Assembly (NCBI RefSeq): GCF_042242105.1
Contig: NC_092013.1
Location: forward strand, 18,179,618-18,243,617
Length of the DNA: 64,000 nt
Reading direction: 5' to 3'
Source of the DNA: Pempheris klunzingeri
Taxonomy: Eukaryota > Chordata > Actinopteri > Acropomatiformes > Pempheridae
Shown: positions 54,343 through 64,000 of the stretch, piece by piece
How the letters are laid out: the number at the start of each line of letters is the position of its first letter
Position numbering within the stretch: position 1 is the first letter of the stretch
Translations under genes and position numbers: made by a program
The notes under the pieces: generated by a model
What the model was told of the DNA's origin: nothing
Databases searched by the model: none
What the model saw: only the letters and a program-made list of their open reading frames with translations

Positions 54343-56830
54343 GACAGACAGTGAGAGGGTCACACACTGATGAGGTTGAGCTCTGATGGGGGTGTTCTCT
54401 CAGAAACATGCTGCCACAGACTGCTTTTGATTCGTGACCTAATTCTAGTTATGACCTTTTTTTTTTTTCATGAAGTTGCAAAGTGGGAGTGGATCCTGTT
54501 TTTTTTCTTAGTTCTGTATTCCCATTTCAGTTATTTCTTAAAACAAAAGCCTCGATGTCACTTAATCGTGGGACTCTCCTGGATAACGTAACAATCCTAT
54601 ATTTTGATGATTGGGCCACCTGTTTTAATGAAAAATACATTTTTGTGGGGAATCAAGTAGTTGGCGAATACAGAACGCTTCATCGGTGCAGTTGAGAACA
54701 AAACTTGGTGCCAGAGTTGTTGAATTAGTCCAAAATTGACCTGGAATCTAAAACCAAATTGCAGATTACGCTTTCAGCTTTTTCTACAATGTAATCTTTA
54801 CTTTTCTCCCGCCTTTATTAGCACACGTAACAGAAGTTTAGGCTCAGAGATTGGATGCTTCTTTCTGAAATGCACCCTGGGAGTCACAGTTCAGTTTGTA
54901 TGTACGCAGGGTTACACCTTCAAACTAGAACCACATATTTTCTAACATAGTTTTTAATATTTCAACATTGTGATTTAACTAGAGGAGTTTCATGCCGATC
55001 CAGTCGGCAGAAGTGCTCCAACACCGGCTTTCTCATCAAATGACAATTCAGCTGCATTCATCATCACTCACTCGTCAACTGGCTTCATTCCTTTCAGCGC
55101 TTTTACTTTGGCGTTTCCAGTTAAAGCTGCAATGATTATTCAATCGACAAAAAAATAACCTGTAACTATATAATAATTGATTCGTTGCTTTAGTCGTTTT
55201 TTTTTCCACTGACACTTTTTGTCATAAATAAGAGTTACTTGAATATCTCTGGGTTTTGGACATGTGAATGTGTCGTCTCGGCCAGTGCAACACATTAACA
55301 GCCATTTTTCACTGACATTTTCTAGGCGAAACAATTAATTAATCGGCACATTAATTAGTCATGAAAATAATCGCTGGCTGCAGCCTCATTTCTGGCTCTA
55401 TCTGGGCTCAGGTCTGAGTCTTTGAACATAAAAAAATGTTCTCTGAACCGCTCTGACTGTTCCTACACATTTTACCACAGCTGCGGCCAGCGCACACACC
55501 GACACTGACAATGACACTGACACTGACCATAAAGTGAAACTTTATCTTCTTGCAGCACTTCCAGTTTAACTGCTATTTCAACTCCTTTCATTTTGTGTTG
55601 TTCGACTGCCACTCCAACCACAACTTCCACTGTTTCACTGTTTCAACTATTTTGAATAATTCAGCAGTGAACACACGTGAATCCTCTCACACAAAATGTT
55701 CAGGTTGTAACTGAAGTGTATCCTATTCAGTCTTTGTCTTACAGTTTTATCTTCGACACCTGCAGTATGTGATAAATCAGATATTTCATCACTTCTATCA
55801 GTCAGGTAGGATTGTTTCAGGCACACATGATCTTGTGCTGTGCTGGATCAGTCAGTGTGGGCAGTGTGCTGGATTACGGGGGATCTATTTGGTGAAATGG
55901 AGGATCATATTTATATAATATTCACAAGTTTAGAATGAGCCCTTTTGTGTTGGTTTAACCCTCCATTAACTTGAATTGGGATAAAATGATGTATCTCTGC
56001 GGCTCCTCCTCTCCTCGACTTTCTAAATGTAGTCAGACCAAATGGATCAAATTCTTATAGCAAAACGTTCCATTTCACATTTTGGTTGATATCCACAGTT
56101 TTACTGACGTCTATTTCACCAAGTAAGTTCATGGGAAAGAATCCTTTTGGGCCCATTGGTATCACATGAGGGATGCCATTGTTCTAATTACACGATTTGG
56201 CCAGTACGTCAAATTGGCTTAAAAGCCCAGTGGACTTCCTGGAGGCTTGTTTCCATGGATGTACACAGGGAACTTGATGCAGTGTTTGAGGTGGGGCTCT
56301 GTTCATTCCTATGATAGTTGCTCAGTGGCACATGAAGCCAAAAAAAGTTTGACTTCCTGGGTGTTAAAGTACCTTAATCTTCCACATCGTTGGGCCCACA
56401 GAGCGTGCGTACTAGCGTCTCGATCCTGGCAAGCCAGCTAGCCCTCCACTAATATGAATGGGGACAACATTTAATATCCACCAGTGGAGGATTGTACTTG
56501 TTTTGCACAAGAAAAAGCAAAGGAGCATGAAATCTTGTTGGCCACCGTAGCTTCTCCTGCACACTTGTGAAGGTAAAGGTGAGCTGAGGGGTGTCCATTT
56601 GGTCCCAATCTGCAACCTCACAGCCAGATAGATGCCACTAACAAACATGTTTGCCTTTGTCCTCTCATTTTCATACATAATCATCAAGCGTGTCTGCAGA
56701 ATTCCACCTCTGCTTACAGGCAGTTCCTCTTTCTGTCAACTCCTCCCCTTCTAGACCAGTTTCTTCTTGTTTGATCGTAATCATCGCTTTGCTGCTGGCA
56801 GTGACTTTGTGGATGAGAGCAGTCAGGCTG

Positions 56831-56874
<44 letters not shown>

Positions 56875-59800
56875 AGGCCTTGGCCCTTCTAAGCCGTGTC
56901 ATGAGTTGACAGTGTTAAGACTACAAACTGTGATGTGTATGAGATTATGAGAAGCCTGACCTGCCATGAAATCTGTCGTGGCCCAGATTCCTCATAAAGT
57001 ACCTACCAGGTATTTTCTACAGCTGCCATTAGCCTTCACTGTACTTCAAATGATATAATCTCTCGTGATAATTACTCAGTTAAGCATTAATGCATTTAGT
57101 CTGTTAGGATATATTTTAAAAAGTTTAATTATGTTTTTATGAATATGCAGACCATCACATATAGTAAACCATAATCACTGCACATATTCACAGCAGTGTT
57201 TTTCTGTTGGGTAATGACCATCAGAGATCCCATTCACATTTTGATTACTCTAGCATTACTCCAAATGAGAAAATAACAATTCAATTTATTGAGAAATCAG
57301 CTATTAGATCATTAGACATTTGTTTTAACATTTATAACATATTTCATGCAAGTGACTGATCTCCTGGTGTGATTTCCACATGGGGGTTTGCTGCATTTCC
57401 AGCAGGTGTTATCTGTTTTGTTTTCAGTCTTTTAACTTGACACTGCCTCCATTTTGGTGTCTGCTTTGGGACAGTTGGTTTGAAATGGGAACTGTTTGTA
57501 GGGGGCATGGTTTGGAGACTCTGGAACATTCTTGGGTTTTACAGCTTATAAAGAGGTGTTTTAATGTGCTGTAAAAAAGTGAAAAAGTTTTTATGACTTT
57601 TCTCGATGTAAAAAGCAACGTTTAAACGTTTAAAAGTAGCATCCCGACAGTTTGGGTCCTGCTTCTTACATCACAGCTCAGGACAGCAGAGCATAGCAGG
57701 TGCAGGGCAGCGAAGCTCACCTGTTTTAGAAATAGCATATGCAAATGAAACTGAGGACGGCTGGTAAAGAGACCTTTATGTTTGCTAGAGAAAATACAGA
57801 CTTTTTTGTAAACGTCAGATACCAGCAGCATTGTATTTCTCAATTTAACGAATTCATTGCACATATAAATTTGAAAAGGGTCAAAGTGACCGTCATGGCC
57901 GTTCTAGTGTTATGAAAGTGAGGGTGGACCTGGAACAAAGTGTTGATGTGATGCATTAAACATCCTCCCTGTTCACTGCTCTGTTTATCACCCACATAAT
58001 CTGGCATTGTCTCTCCTGAAGTCACGTTTCCTCCACGTAACTGTCAGTTTCAAAACATGCTGCCACTTCTCATCAAACGAAAGCCACAATTCCATCCAGT
58101 GCCCTGCTATGAATAGAGCCTAGGCCCTGGGACTGGGAATTTTTCCCAATGTCAAGGTTGTGGGCAGCTTGCGGCCCTCCCGTCAGGGCAGCCAGCGTCC
58201 GTGTGCACAGCCCAGACTGAGCCTGTCAGCCTTTGTGCATGTTGGGATGATCACGTTCTGAGGAGGAACAGGGATGTTGTGACGTTTTACATAAATAGAT
58301 TAGCTTGCGTGTCTCGCTTTTTTCCCTCCTGTTGCTGCTGTTCACCAATTAGCGCTGCAGGCTCGGGCCTGCATGGGCTATTTCTGTCGGTTCAGCCTCC
58401 TGTCTGTCACACATTCGAGCGGCCTGTGCTTTCAAGAGAACCTAGATTGTGGCCTGAATCTGTGCCACATCAGCTCATCTCTTAGCTCACCCATGTTTGA
58501 TGTTTAAACAGTTTAATAGAGAGATTGTTAGAGAGCTAATGTCGGCACTCAAAGCCTCCTGACGGAGTCAATTCAGGGTGAATCAGGTTCAGGGTGAACA
58601 CGCTGCATCACATTCAGAGCCGTGCTGCTCTTGATCTTTCAGGTGGATCAAAATGCCGAACACTGATTGCTTCATTTTGTGAAGTGCTGCAAATTTAGAA
58701 GTGTTTTAAGCTCAAGGTGCACGTAAGCAGTGAAATATGGATTGTTGGATCATCATCATGCCACATGAATCAGAGCGATCACTACACCACGTTTTTGGAC
58801 CAGTTTACTCTCAGTGTCATGAAAGTCATTAAAAATGTGAAGTGAAACTGCTCTTATAGGCCACTTCAAAACCTAAATCAGCAATCATATTTTTAGAAAC
58901 ACAGTTTTGGAGTGTATGATCACTATAAATAACTTTTGGTAGTCTGGATGGTGTGAACATTGTGTTACCAGCCACTTTGATGTCATTACTCTAAAGGTCC
59001 CGTCAGGACAAGGAGGAAAGTGCTAAGAAGTAAAGCTGTTTTTTGCAGGGAGACAATAAAAAAACAGGGAGGACAAGAAGTCCAAGTGGTTTTACATCAG
59101 ACAAATGACTTTTTGTTTTTTTTCAGTTTTTATTTTCCTGCTTTTCTCAGAATGAAACACAATGGCTCAGGCATTTTGTGGTGAGTGTCGTATTCCCACA
59201 ACCAGTAACTCTCCTTGTACACCGCTTACACAATGGAGGTTTCAGGGAATTTACTACGGGTTAGTATTTAGTTAGTTAGTATTCATTCTGCTGAGCAACT
59301 ACCTGAAGCACCTGATTATATCATTATTGACTGGGCACCAGGTGAGGTTTATAAGGTAAAATGCAGCAGTTTTAATCTGCCCACACCACAAGTAGTTCTG
59401 CATCAGTGGGGCATTTGGTCTTGCCCTCGTTACATAGAAACGTATAAAAAGTGAAATAGTCTTCTGGAGCAAGTGAGCACTTTGTTTAGATAAAATTTGG
59501 CTCACCAGCATTTTATGCCACAGAGTGAACATACAGAATAGTTGTACAAATCTTGTGTTTGATAATAATAGTAATAATAATAATAATCTACCATGTTCAG
59601 GCCATCTTCAGAATATTATATTTAGTGAAGCCAAAAGCAGAGCATACTGGATTATAGCCTCCGGACTTTGATTGAATTGAAACAATCTTATCCTGTAGGT
59701 CTCCATTCAGCAAATGGTGACATGTAGGGCAAGGCAAGACAGCAGACGGGCACAAAACTGATTACATCTTGCTGGCATGATGATCAGCACTTACAGATAG

Positions 59801-62800
59801 AGATAAAATGGTTGTAGAAAGAACAAATTGTCATGATGAACCGATTATATTTTTAAAAACTGGTTATAGTACGCACTTGCAATTTGTGAATTAGAGTTTC
59901 TCATCTCAGGCTCCTGAATAGTAAAGCCACAGCAAAACTAATAGTAAACTGTGCTTTTTATATGTATTTTTATTTTAGGCTTCAGACAGAGAACTCTTTC
60001 AGCTGTATTCTGAGACATGTATGATCACATGATCAAGTAATACCGTGACATTTCAAGTTTTTTTCTGACTCACTTCTCGTCTCAAAGTTCCTTCACGAGT
60101 CTACACTTTTCTCCGAGGCATGAACATAGTTTGCATTCCTCCTTAACACTGAGGGGTATGGCCAGCCAAAAGGTCGATAGTTCAGCCCAAACTACAATTT
60201 ATAATGCAGCGTCGTAGAGTTGTGCTATTACACGTCCACAGGGCATAATATTCACACATCTCAAGAGTATTGTGGGATTTTTAAGGGAATCGTTGGAATT
60301 TACTTTGCAGCTTGTTTTCATGCACTTGTCATCATCACAAGTCATTTCTCTGCAAACTGGCCTAAATGTTTGCAGCACAGTATTTTTCATTGCTTCTAAT
60401 ATATAAGAAAATGAATGGTGTGATTTTAGAAACACTGTGACAGTCATTAAAAATAATGAGAAGGTCTGGATTTTCTTTACCTACTTGCATATTTGTTTAT
60501 CTATATAGCCTCATTTAAAGGGCAAGCGTGACTATTTGACTCTAAATCAACAGCTAACTAAACCTTGAGCTGCCCTGCAGAAACAGATGTGATATTGACC
60601 TTGTGGACTCAGAGCTGGTTATGTCCACAAATCTTAATTTTATTGTAGCGTGTAACATCACTGTGGTTACTTACTGACTTAGTACCACAGTGCTTGTGTT
60701 GTGAGGTCAGTTTAAGTGGAGCAGCTCCACATATTTGTCTGACAAAAGAAGGTTTTGGGTCTGTTTTTCCTCACTTTTACATGTTCATGCTCACACATCT
60801 AGATTTCTCAGGTTAAGACCACAGAAATGCAGCAGCCACACTGACAGTGCACAACCTCTTGAATGATTTATTGAGCCTGTTTTTATTCTGCTTGACAATA
60901 AAATGGTATTTAAAGGGATAGTTGTTTTAGAAATAATCTATTTTTGTTTTTCTACAGAAGAAGATATGAGTTATTCATTAGTAGTGAAATGAATGCATAC
61001 TTAGCTACACTGGTGGTTGTGACATGTGTTCAGAGGTCTCAAAGAGAACTAACTACTCACAATATAACACTAAAAGTACTTTCTTTTCTTTATGATGTAA
61101 GGCTTTGTTTTTCAAGGTCAGTATATTACTATACACAAAGGCCCATTTGTTCCAGCCACATGATCTGCACAAAATCTGGCTCATACCCTGTCTGCAAGAC
61201 GCAACCTGACCGAACCTGACTCACAGGTTGCTACGAAATTTTAACTTGTGTTCTTTCCTGTCTCATATTTGAGCTACAAGAAGGATTAATGGCTGCTGTG
61301 GACATGGAAAATATAAATATAATATGCATGATCATAGTACATATTAAGCCTACATGGTCACAAAGCAATCCACCAGCACAAAACACAAACCTATAATAGC
61401 TAATCAGTCTTTTTTTACATGTACATGTTGAGTGGTAGTAGCTAATTTAAGACGGTTAACTTATGACACTATAAACTGTTTCTCTTACCTGTTAGTCACA
61501 GTACAGCGTTCCCAAATTTGGTCAGATAGACAGTTATGATACCTAAGAGAGATTCTGCCAGCTGAACGTGACAGTTATGTCATAATGTAGAACAGTACTG
61601 CAGGCGGGGGTCATACGGGGTCATAATGTTCCCATAATGAGGAAGACATTTAACCAGCCAGGGTAATGCAACACATCACAAAAACAAGAACAGATTTTTA
61701 CACAACTTTAATTTGATTAACTTCTGGGGTAAATAACATAACTGGAAATCCTGAAAGGATTAATGACACACCCAAAAGCCTAAAGTCTAAATTAAAGCGG
61801 CAAGCAGTGATGAAGGGGCCGTCGCCCCACACGGCTGCAGCACAGTTAGTGGAGGTGGAAGCTCTGAATTTTCAAGACTGTTGGACATTGAACTAACGTG
61901 ATAAATATCGACTCTTGTGTCCACTATGTGGCGCTATAGAACACACTAATCATTTTGCTGTGTATCATTTAGACCCCACCGTGTTAATATTCTTGTTAAT
62001 CAGTGGTGTAGGAGCCATGAGTAAATTGTTTTGTTGTAAGGTTAAGGGGCATATTGATTGTTGTTAGGTTTTGGCTATGATATTATTTTGTGATTGATTA
62101 TATTGGATACTCACATGGATATGGGAGGGGATATTAGGCTAATAGACTCACCTGTTCACTTGGGAATGTCTGAGGGAGAGAGGGGGGGGTGTGCTGGGTC
62201 GCCGTATTTTTGTTGACCGCTGTTTTCCTGTGATCGCTGTGATTACTTTGATTATGAGTTTATGCACTTTATCATGAGTTGATCATCTTTTTTTCTGTCA
62301 AATAAAAGGCAAAATTTATTCTTTGAAATCCCAGTGAATTCTTTGGTTACGCGCGTCAGACAAACAGGCCCAACCTCAGTCCCTCAGCGTCTCTTGTTCG
62401 TTGAAGTCGCTACAAGTGGGTTGCATCATGTAGATGTCGTCAGGCCTGGACTTCCATCCAGCATGTGATATTTGGGGCAGATTGGAAAATGTTAAGTCAA
62501 GTTACAGCAGCTGCCTTTGTCATGGCAAAACATGTAATTTGCCTGCCCTGCCACAGCACACCACTCCACAAAAGCCCAAATTGGAAAACCGTGAAGGTTT
62601 TGAGATTCTGCTGATTCTGCATTTGGGGGCCCTGTGGAGCCTGATAGCTACTCTTAAGTCCAATCACTGCTGAACTTTGAAATGTTCACCAGTTCTGATC
62701 TGTGCCAATCATGGTTTTTCTAGTATACAAAACTAAAAATGTGATGGCGTAGGAGAATAATAATCTCTACAATAATAATAATATAATAATAAAATGTGAC

Positions 62801-63579
62801 ACTGTAACAGGGCTGTGTGGAGTTTCGCAGTTGTTATTCACCACCTTTTATAGCTCAAGTTTATTTAAAGCCCAGTATCACTGTTTACAGTCTCAAAGGG
62901 CTTTGCAAGCCCACATGTATACAAAACCATATGCAAGGTGGTCAACACCAGCGCTATCTGATGTGGAAGTATGTAAACCATTCAGAGGCTGATTTTTTTT
63001 AAAATTTGGATAATATGATATTCATGTGTTTTATTTATTTTTGTGTTCCTCAAATTTAAAAAGTATGTTCTCTTGCGTTGCACCAAACTATTTGTGGATT
63101 GTGAAAACAAAGTTGTTTTCCTCTCGTCTCTTATCTGAGAGGGCTTTTGGCCAGTTGTAATATTTTTTCTTACCTAAAAGAAGAACAAAAAAAACATTGG
63201 TGAATCCCTGAAATGAATGGGTACCAACGAAATAAAACAAATCATAAATACAAACAATGCAAACAAGAATAAGAGGAAATCTGATCGTGTGTCGCGTCCC
63301 TCATGAGGCCCGTGTTTGTCAGTTTTGAATGTGTGAAGGGGCCGTGGTTATCTGTCTGATCATTGATGCTATTTCAACCCAGGGCCAAACCAGTCCTGTA
63401 TGTTTTCCTGTCAGAGCTTGTGTGCATAATTCAACAACACCATTAATCTCTCCCATTTTCACCTCTGACACAGGTTTATTGCCAGTACATGTGCCCGGAG
63501 TCTCCACATTAATCCAGGAGTTGGACGACGAGCTCAGCCCAATGCAGTGCTGGAGAAAGTGTTTACATCCATCACAAAG
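52282..63579 (+). CDS. cers5: cers5: ceramide synthase 5, N-terminal part (exons 1-2), runs off the right edge
   Basis: Ceramide synthases are multi-pass ER membrane enzymes that N-acylate sphingoid bases. Exon 1 (52282-52454) encodes [20 protein letters not shown] and on to the first membrane segment, [20 protein letters not shown], with an N-glycosylation sequon NVT at residues 18-20 as in CERS5/6. Exon 2 (63474-63579) joins in phase to give FIASTCAR...[16 protein letters not shown], matching the family segment FIAKPCA...QPNAILEKVF.SITK. About 93 residues are visible of roughly 390; the Hox-like region and the catalytic TLC domain with its His pair lie beyond base 64000. CERS5 and CERS6 are similar here; I choose cers5 because the gene follows gpd1, as in human. 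Confidence 0.93.
52721..52760. repeat. 10-bp tandem repeat (CACTAATACA)n
   Basis: Four consecutive decamers, the last with one change (TACTAATACA). Confidence 0.95.
53085..53110. repeat. (GGCA)n tract
   Basis: Five GGCA units followed by a G run. Confidence 0.9.
54308..54352. repeat. (CA)n(GACA)n compound microsatellite
   Basis: About 15 CA units followed by four GACA-type units. Confidence 0.95.
55890..56660. repeat. Interspersed fish repeats (two adjoining blocks)
   Basis: 55890-56430 carries CCCTCCATTAACTTGAATTG and TTGGCTTAAAAGCCCAGTGG; 56440-56660 on the - strand reads TAGTGGCATCTATCTGGCTG, GTGAGGTTGCAGATTGGGAC and GTGCAGGAGAAGCTACGGTG, which matches a repeat that I know from many percomorph genomes. 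Confidence 0.65.
56831..56872. repeat. (GT)n microsatellite
   Basis: About 20 GT units. Confidence 0.97.
59560..59590. repeat. (AAT)n tract
   Basis: Interrupted AAT trinucleotide run. Confidence 0.85.
62002..62006 (+). repeat. Target-site duplication AGTGG (left)
   Basis: AGTGG directly before the LTR; the identical pentamer follows the LTR at 62415-62419. Confidence 0.85.
62007..62414 (+). mobile_element. Solo LTR (408 bp) with perfect ends and target-site duplication
   Basis: It begins TGTAGGAGCC and ends GTCGCTACA, so the five terminal bases (TGTAG / CTACA) are a perfect inverted repeat with the canonical TG..CA. AGTGG flanks both sides. An AATAAA signal at 62301-62306 orients it to the + strand. 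No primer-binding site follows, so internal sequence was lost by LTR-LTR recombination. Its sequence and length differ from the LTR at 1278-2933, so it is another family. Confidence 0.88.
62415..62419 (+). repeat. Target-site duplication AGTGG (right)
   Basis: Matches 62002-62006 exactly. Confidence 0.85.
62755..62795. repeat. (AAT)n tract
   Basis: Interrupted AAT/ATAATA units. Confidence 0.8.
62845..62915. repeat. Interspersed fish repeat fragment (AAAGGGCTTTGCAAG type)
   Basis: CAAGTTTATTTAAAGCCCAG ... TCTCAAAGGGCTTTGCAAGC is a short form of a repeat widespread in teleosts. Confidence 0.6.
63474..63579 (+). CDS. cers5: cers5 exon 2
   Basis: 106 bp after GACACAG, encoding [19 protein letters not shown] followed by [16 protein letters not shown]; phase 2 in, phase 0 out. 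The donor gtttga is weak. The first half is diverged from human CERS5, the second half is family-typical. Confidence 0.9.
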
Positions 63580-64000
63580 GTTTGACTTCTGCCTTTCTCC
63601 TCTAAAGAATCATTCAGTAACCTAAGGACTCATATTACACCACATCGTTCACATCATCTGACAACTCAAGATGGATGCATGGTCACAAAGTGAGTCACGA
63701 GTGTCAAACATACAGTGGCTTCACAACATAACACTGCATCCATTAAACTGACAGATGTTCAGGATGATGTGATTCCCTGTTTTTTAATGTGACATTGCAT
63801 ATATTGTTCAGAAAAGTTGGATGCCGATGTGAATCCTATTCACAAGTTGGACACTTGTAACTAAGACAGTTAGTAATAATCCACTACTGTCAGTATTTGG
63901 CTAAATGTGCTACTGAGATTTATGTTATGGATTATTTATAGAGGTTTATCAGTAATACAGCTGTTCAGTTAATGAAATAGTAAAAGTATTCACAAAAAAA
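63580..64000 (+). other. cers5: cers5 intron 2 (start)
   Basis: No third exon is recognised before the end of the window. Confidence 0.75.

Larger units (their letters stand above)
61797..62690. repeat. Interspersed fish repeat hosting a solo LTR
   Basis: The left part has GCGGCAAGCAGTGATGAAGG and CCACTATGTGGCGCTATAGA; the right part resumes with GTTGCATCATGTAGATGTCG, GGACTTCCATCCAGCATGTG and TGTCATGGCAAAACATG. These are consecutive parts of a dispersed fish repeat as I recall it, split by the LTR. Confidence 0.65.
52455..63473 (+). other. cers5: cers5 intron 1, 11.0 kb
   Basis: No exon or nested gene is recognised on either strand. It contains a decamer array (52721-52760), CA/GT microsatellites (54308-54352, 56831-56872), GGCA repeats near 53090, fish repeats at about 55890-56660 and 61797-62690, a solo LTR (62007-62414), an AAT-rich tract at 59560-59590 and 62755-62795, and a repeat fragment at 62845-62915. 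Confidence 0.8.

Noticed and set aside
63329..63625. 98-residue frame overlapping cers5 exon 2
   Set aside because: Different frame; the exon read in phase from FER gives the family sequence.

Overview
The window is vertebrate nuclear DNA, most likely from a ray-finned fish of the percomorph group. It has short exons with GT..AG introns, teleost-like protein sequences, many CA/GT microsatellites, and several interspersed repeats that I recognise from percomorph genomes. All protein-coding genes that I can support lie on the + strand, in the order asic1 (3' part) - smarcd1 - gpd1 - cers5 (5' part). This matches the human 12q13.12 order ASIC1-SMARCD1-GPD1-COX14-CERS5, except that I could not find cox14 between gpd1 and cers5.

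Layout. 1-2933: the 5' end of an LTR retroelement on the - strand (LTR 1278-2933, a primer-binding site matching elongator tRNA-Met, a long leader, and the start of a gag-like frame that leaves the window at base 1). It appears to sit in an asic1 intron, antisense to the gene. 2934-19568: the last eight coding exons of asic1, an acid-sensing ion channel subunit. Its N-terminus and first membrane segment must lie to the left. 19569-25740: asic1 3' UTR and intergenic DNA with old repeats. 25740-43642: all 13 coding exons of smarcd1 (BAF60A, a SWI/SNF subunit, 514 residues), starting in a CpG-rich promoter, with a 6.6-kb first intron. 45187-50252: the complete gpd1 gene (cytosolic glycerol-3-phosphate dehydrogenase, 8 coding exons, 352 residues) with a clear TATA box. 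52020-64000: the start of cers5 (ceramide synthase), exons 1 and 2 separated by an 11-kb intron holding repeats and an intact solo LTR with perfect target-site duplication.

The genes do not form a functional operon-like unit; they are conserved neighbours with unrelated jobs (proton-gated cation channel, chromatin remodelling subunit, glycerol-phosphate shuttle enzyme, sphingolipid synthesis). I found no RNA gene, CRISPR array or evidently new protein system. The most notable signals are mobile-element architecture: the tRNA-Met-primed LTR element, the nested solo LTR, and a dispersed repeat whose end coincides with the gpd1 exon 4 splice acceptor. In asic1 there is also a possible loss of one thumb-domain acidic residue.
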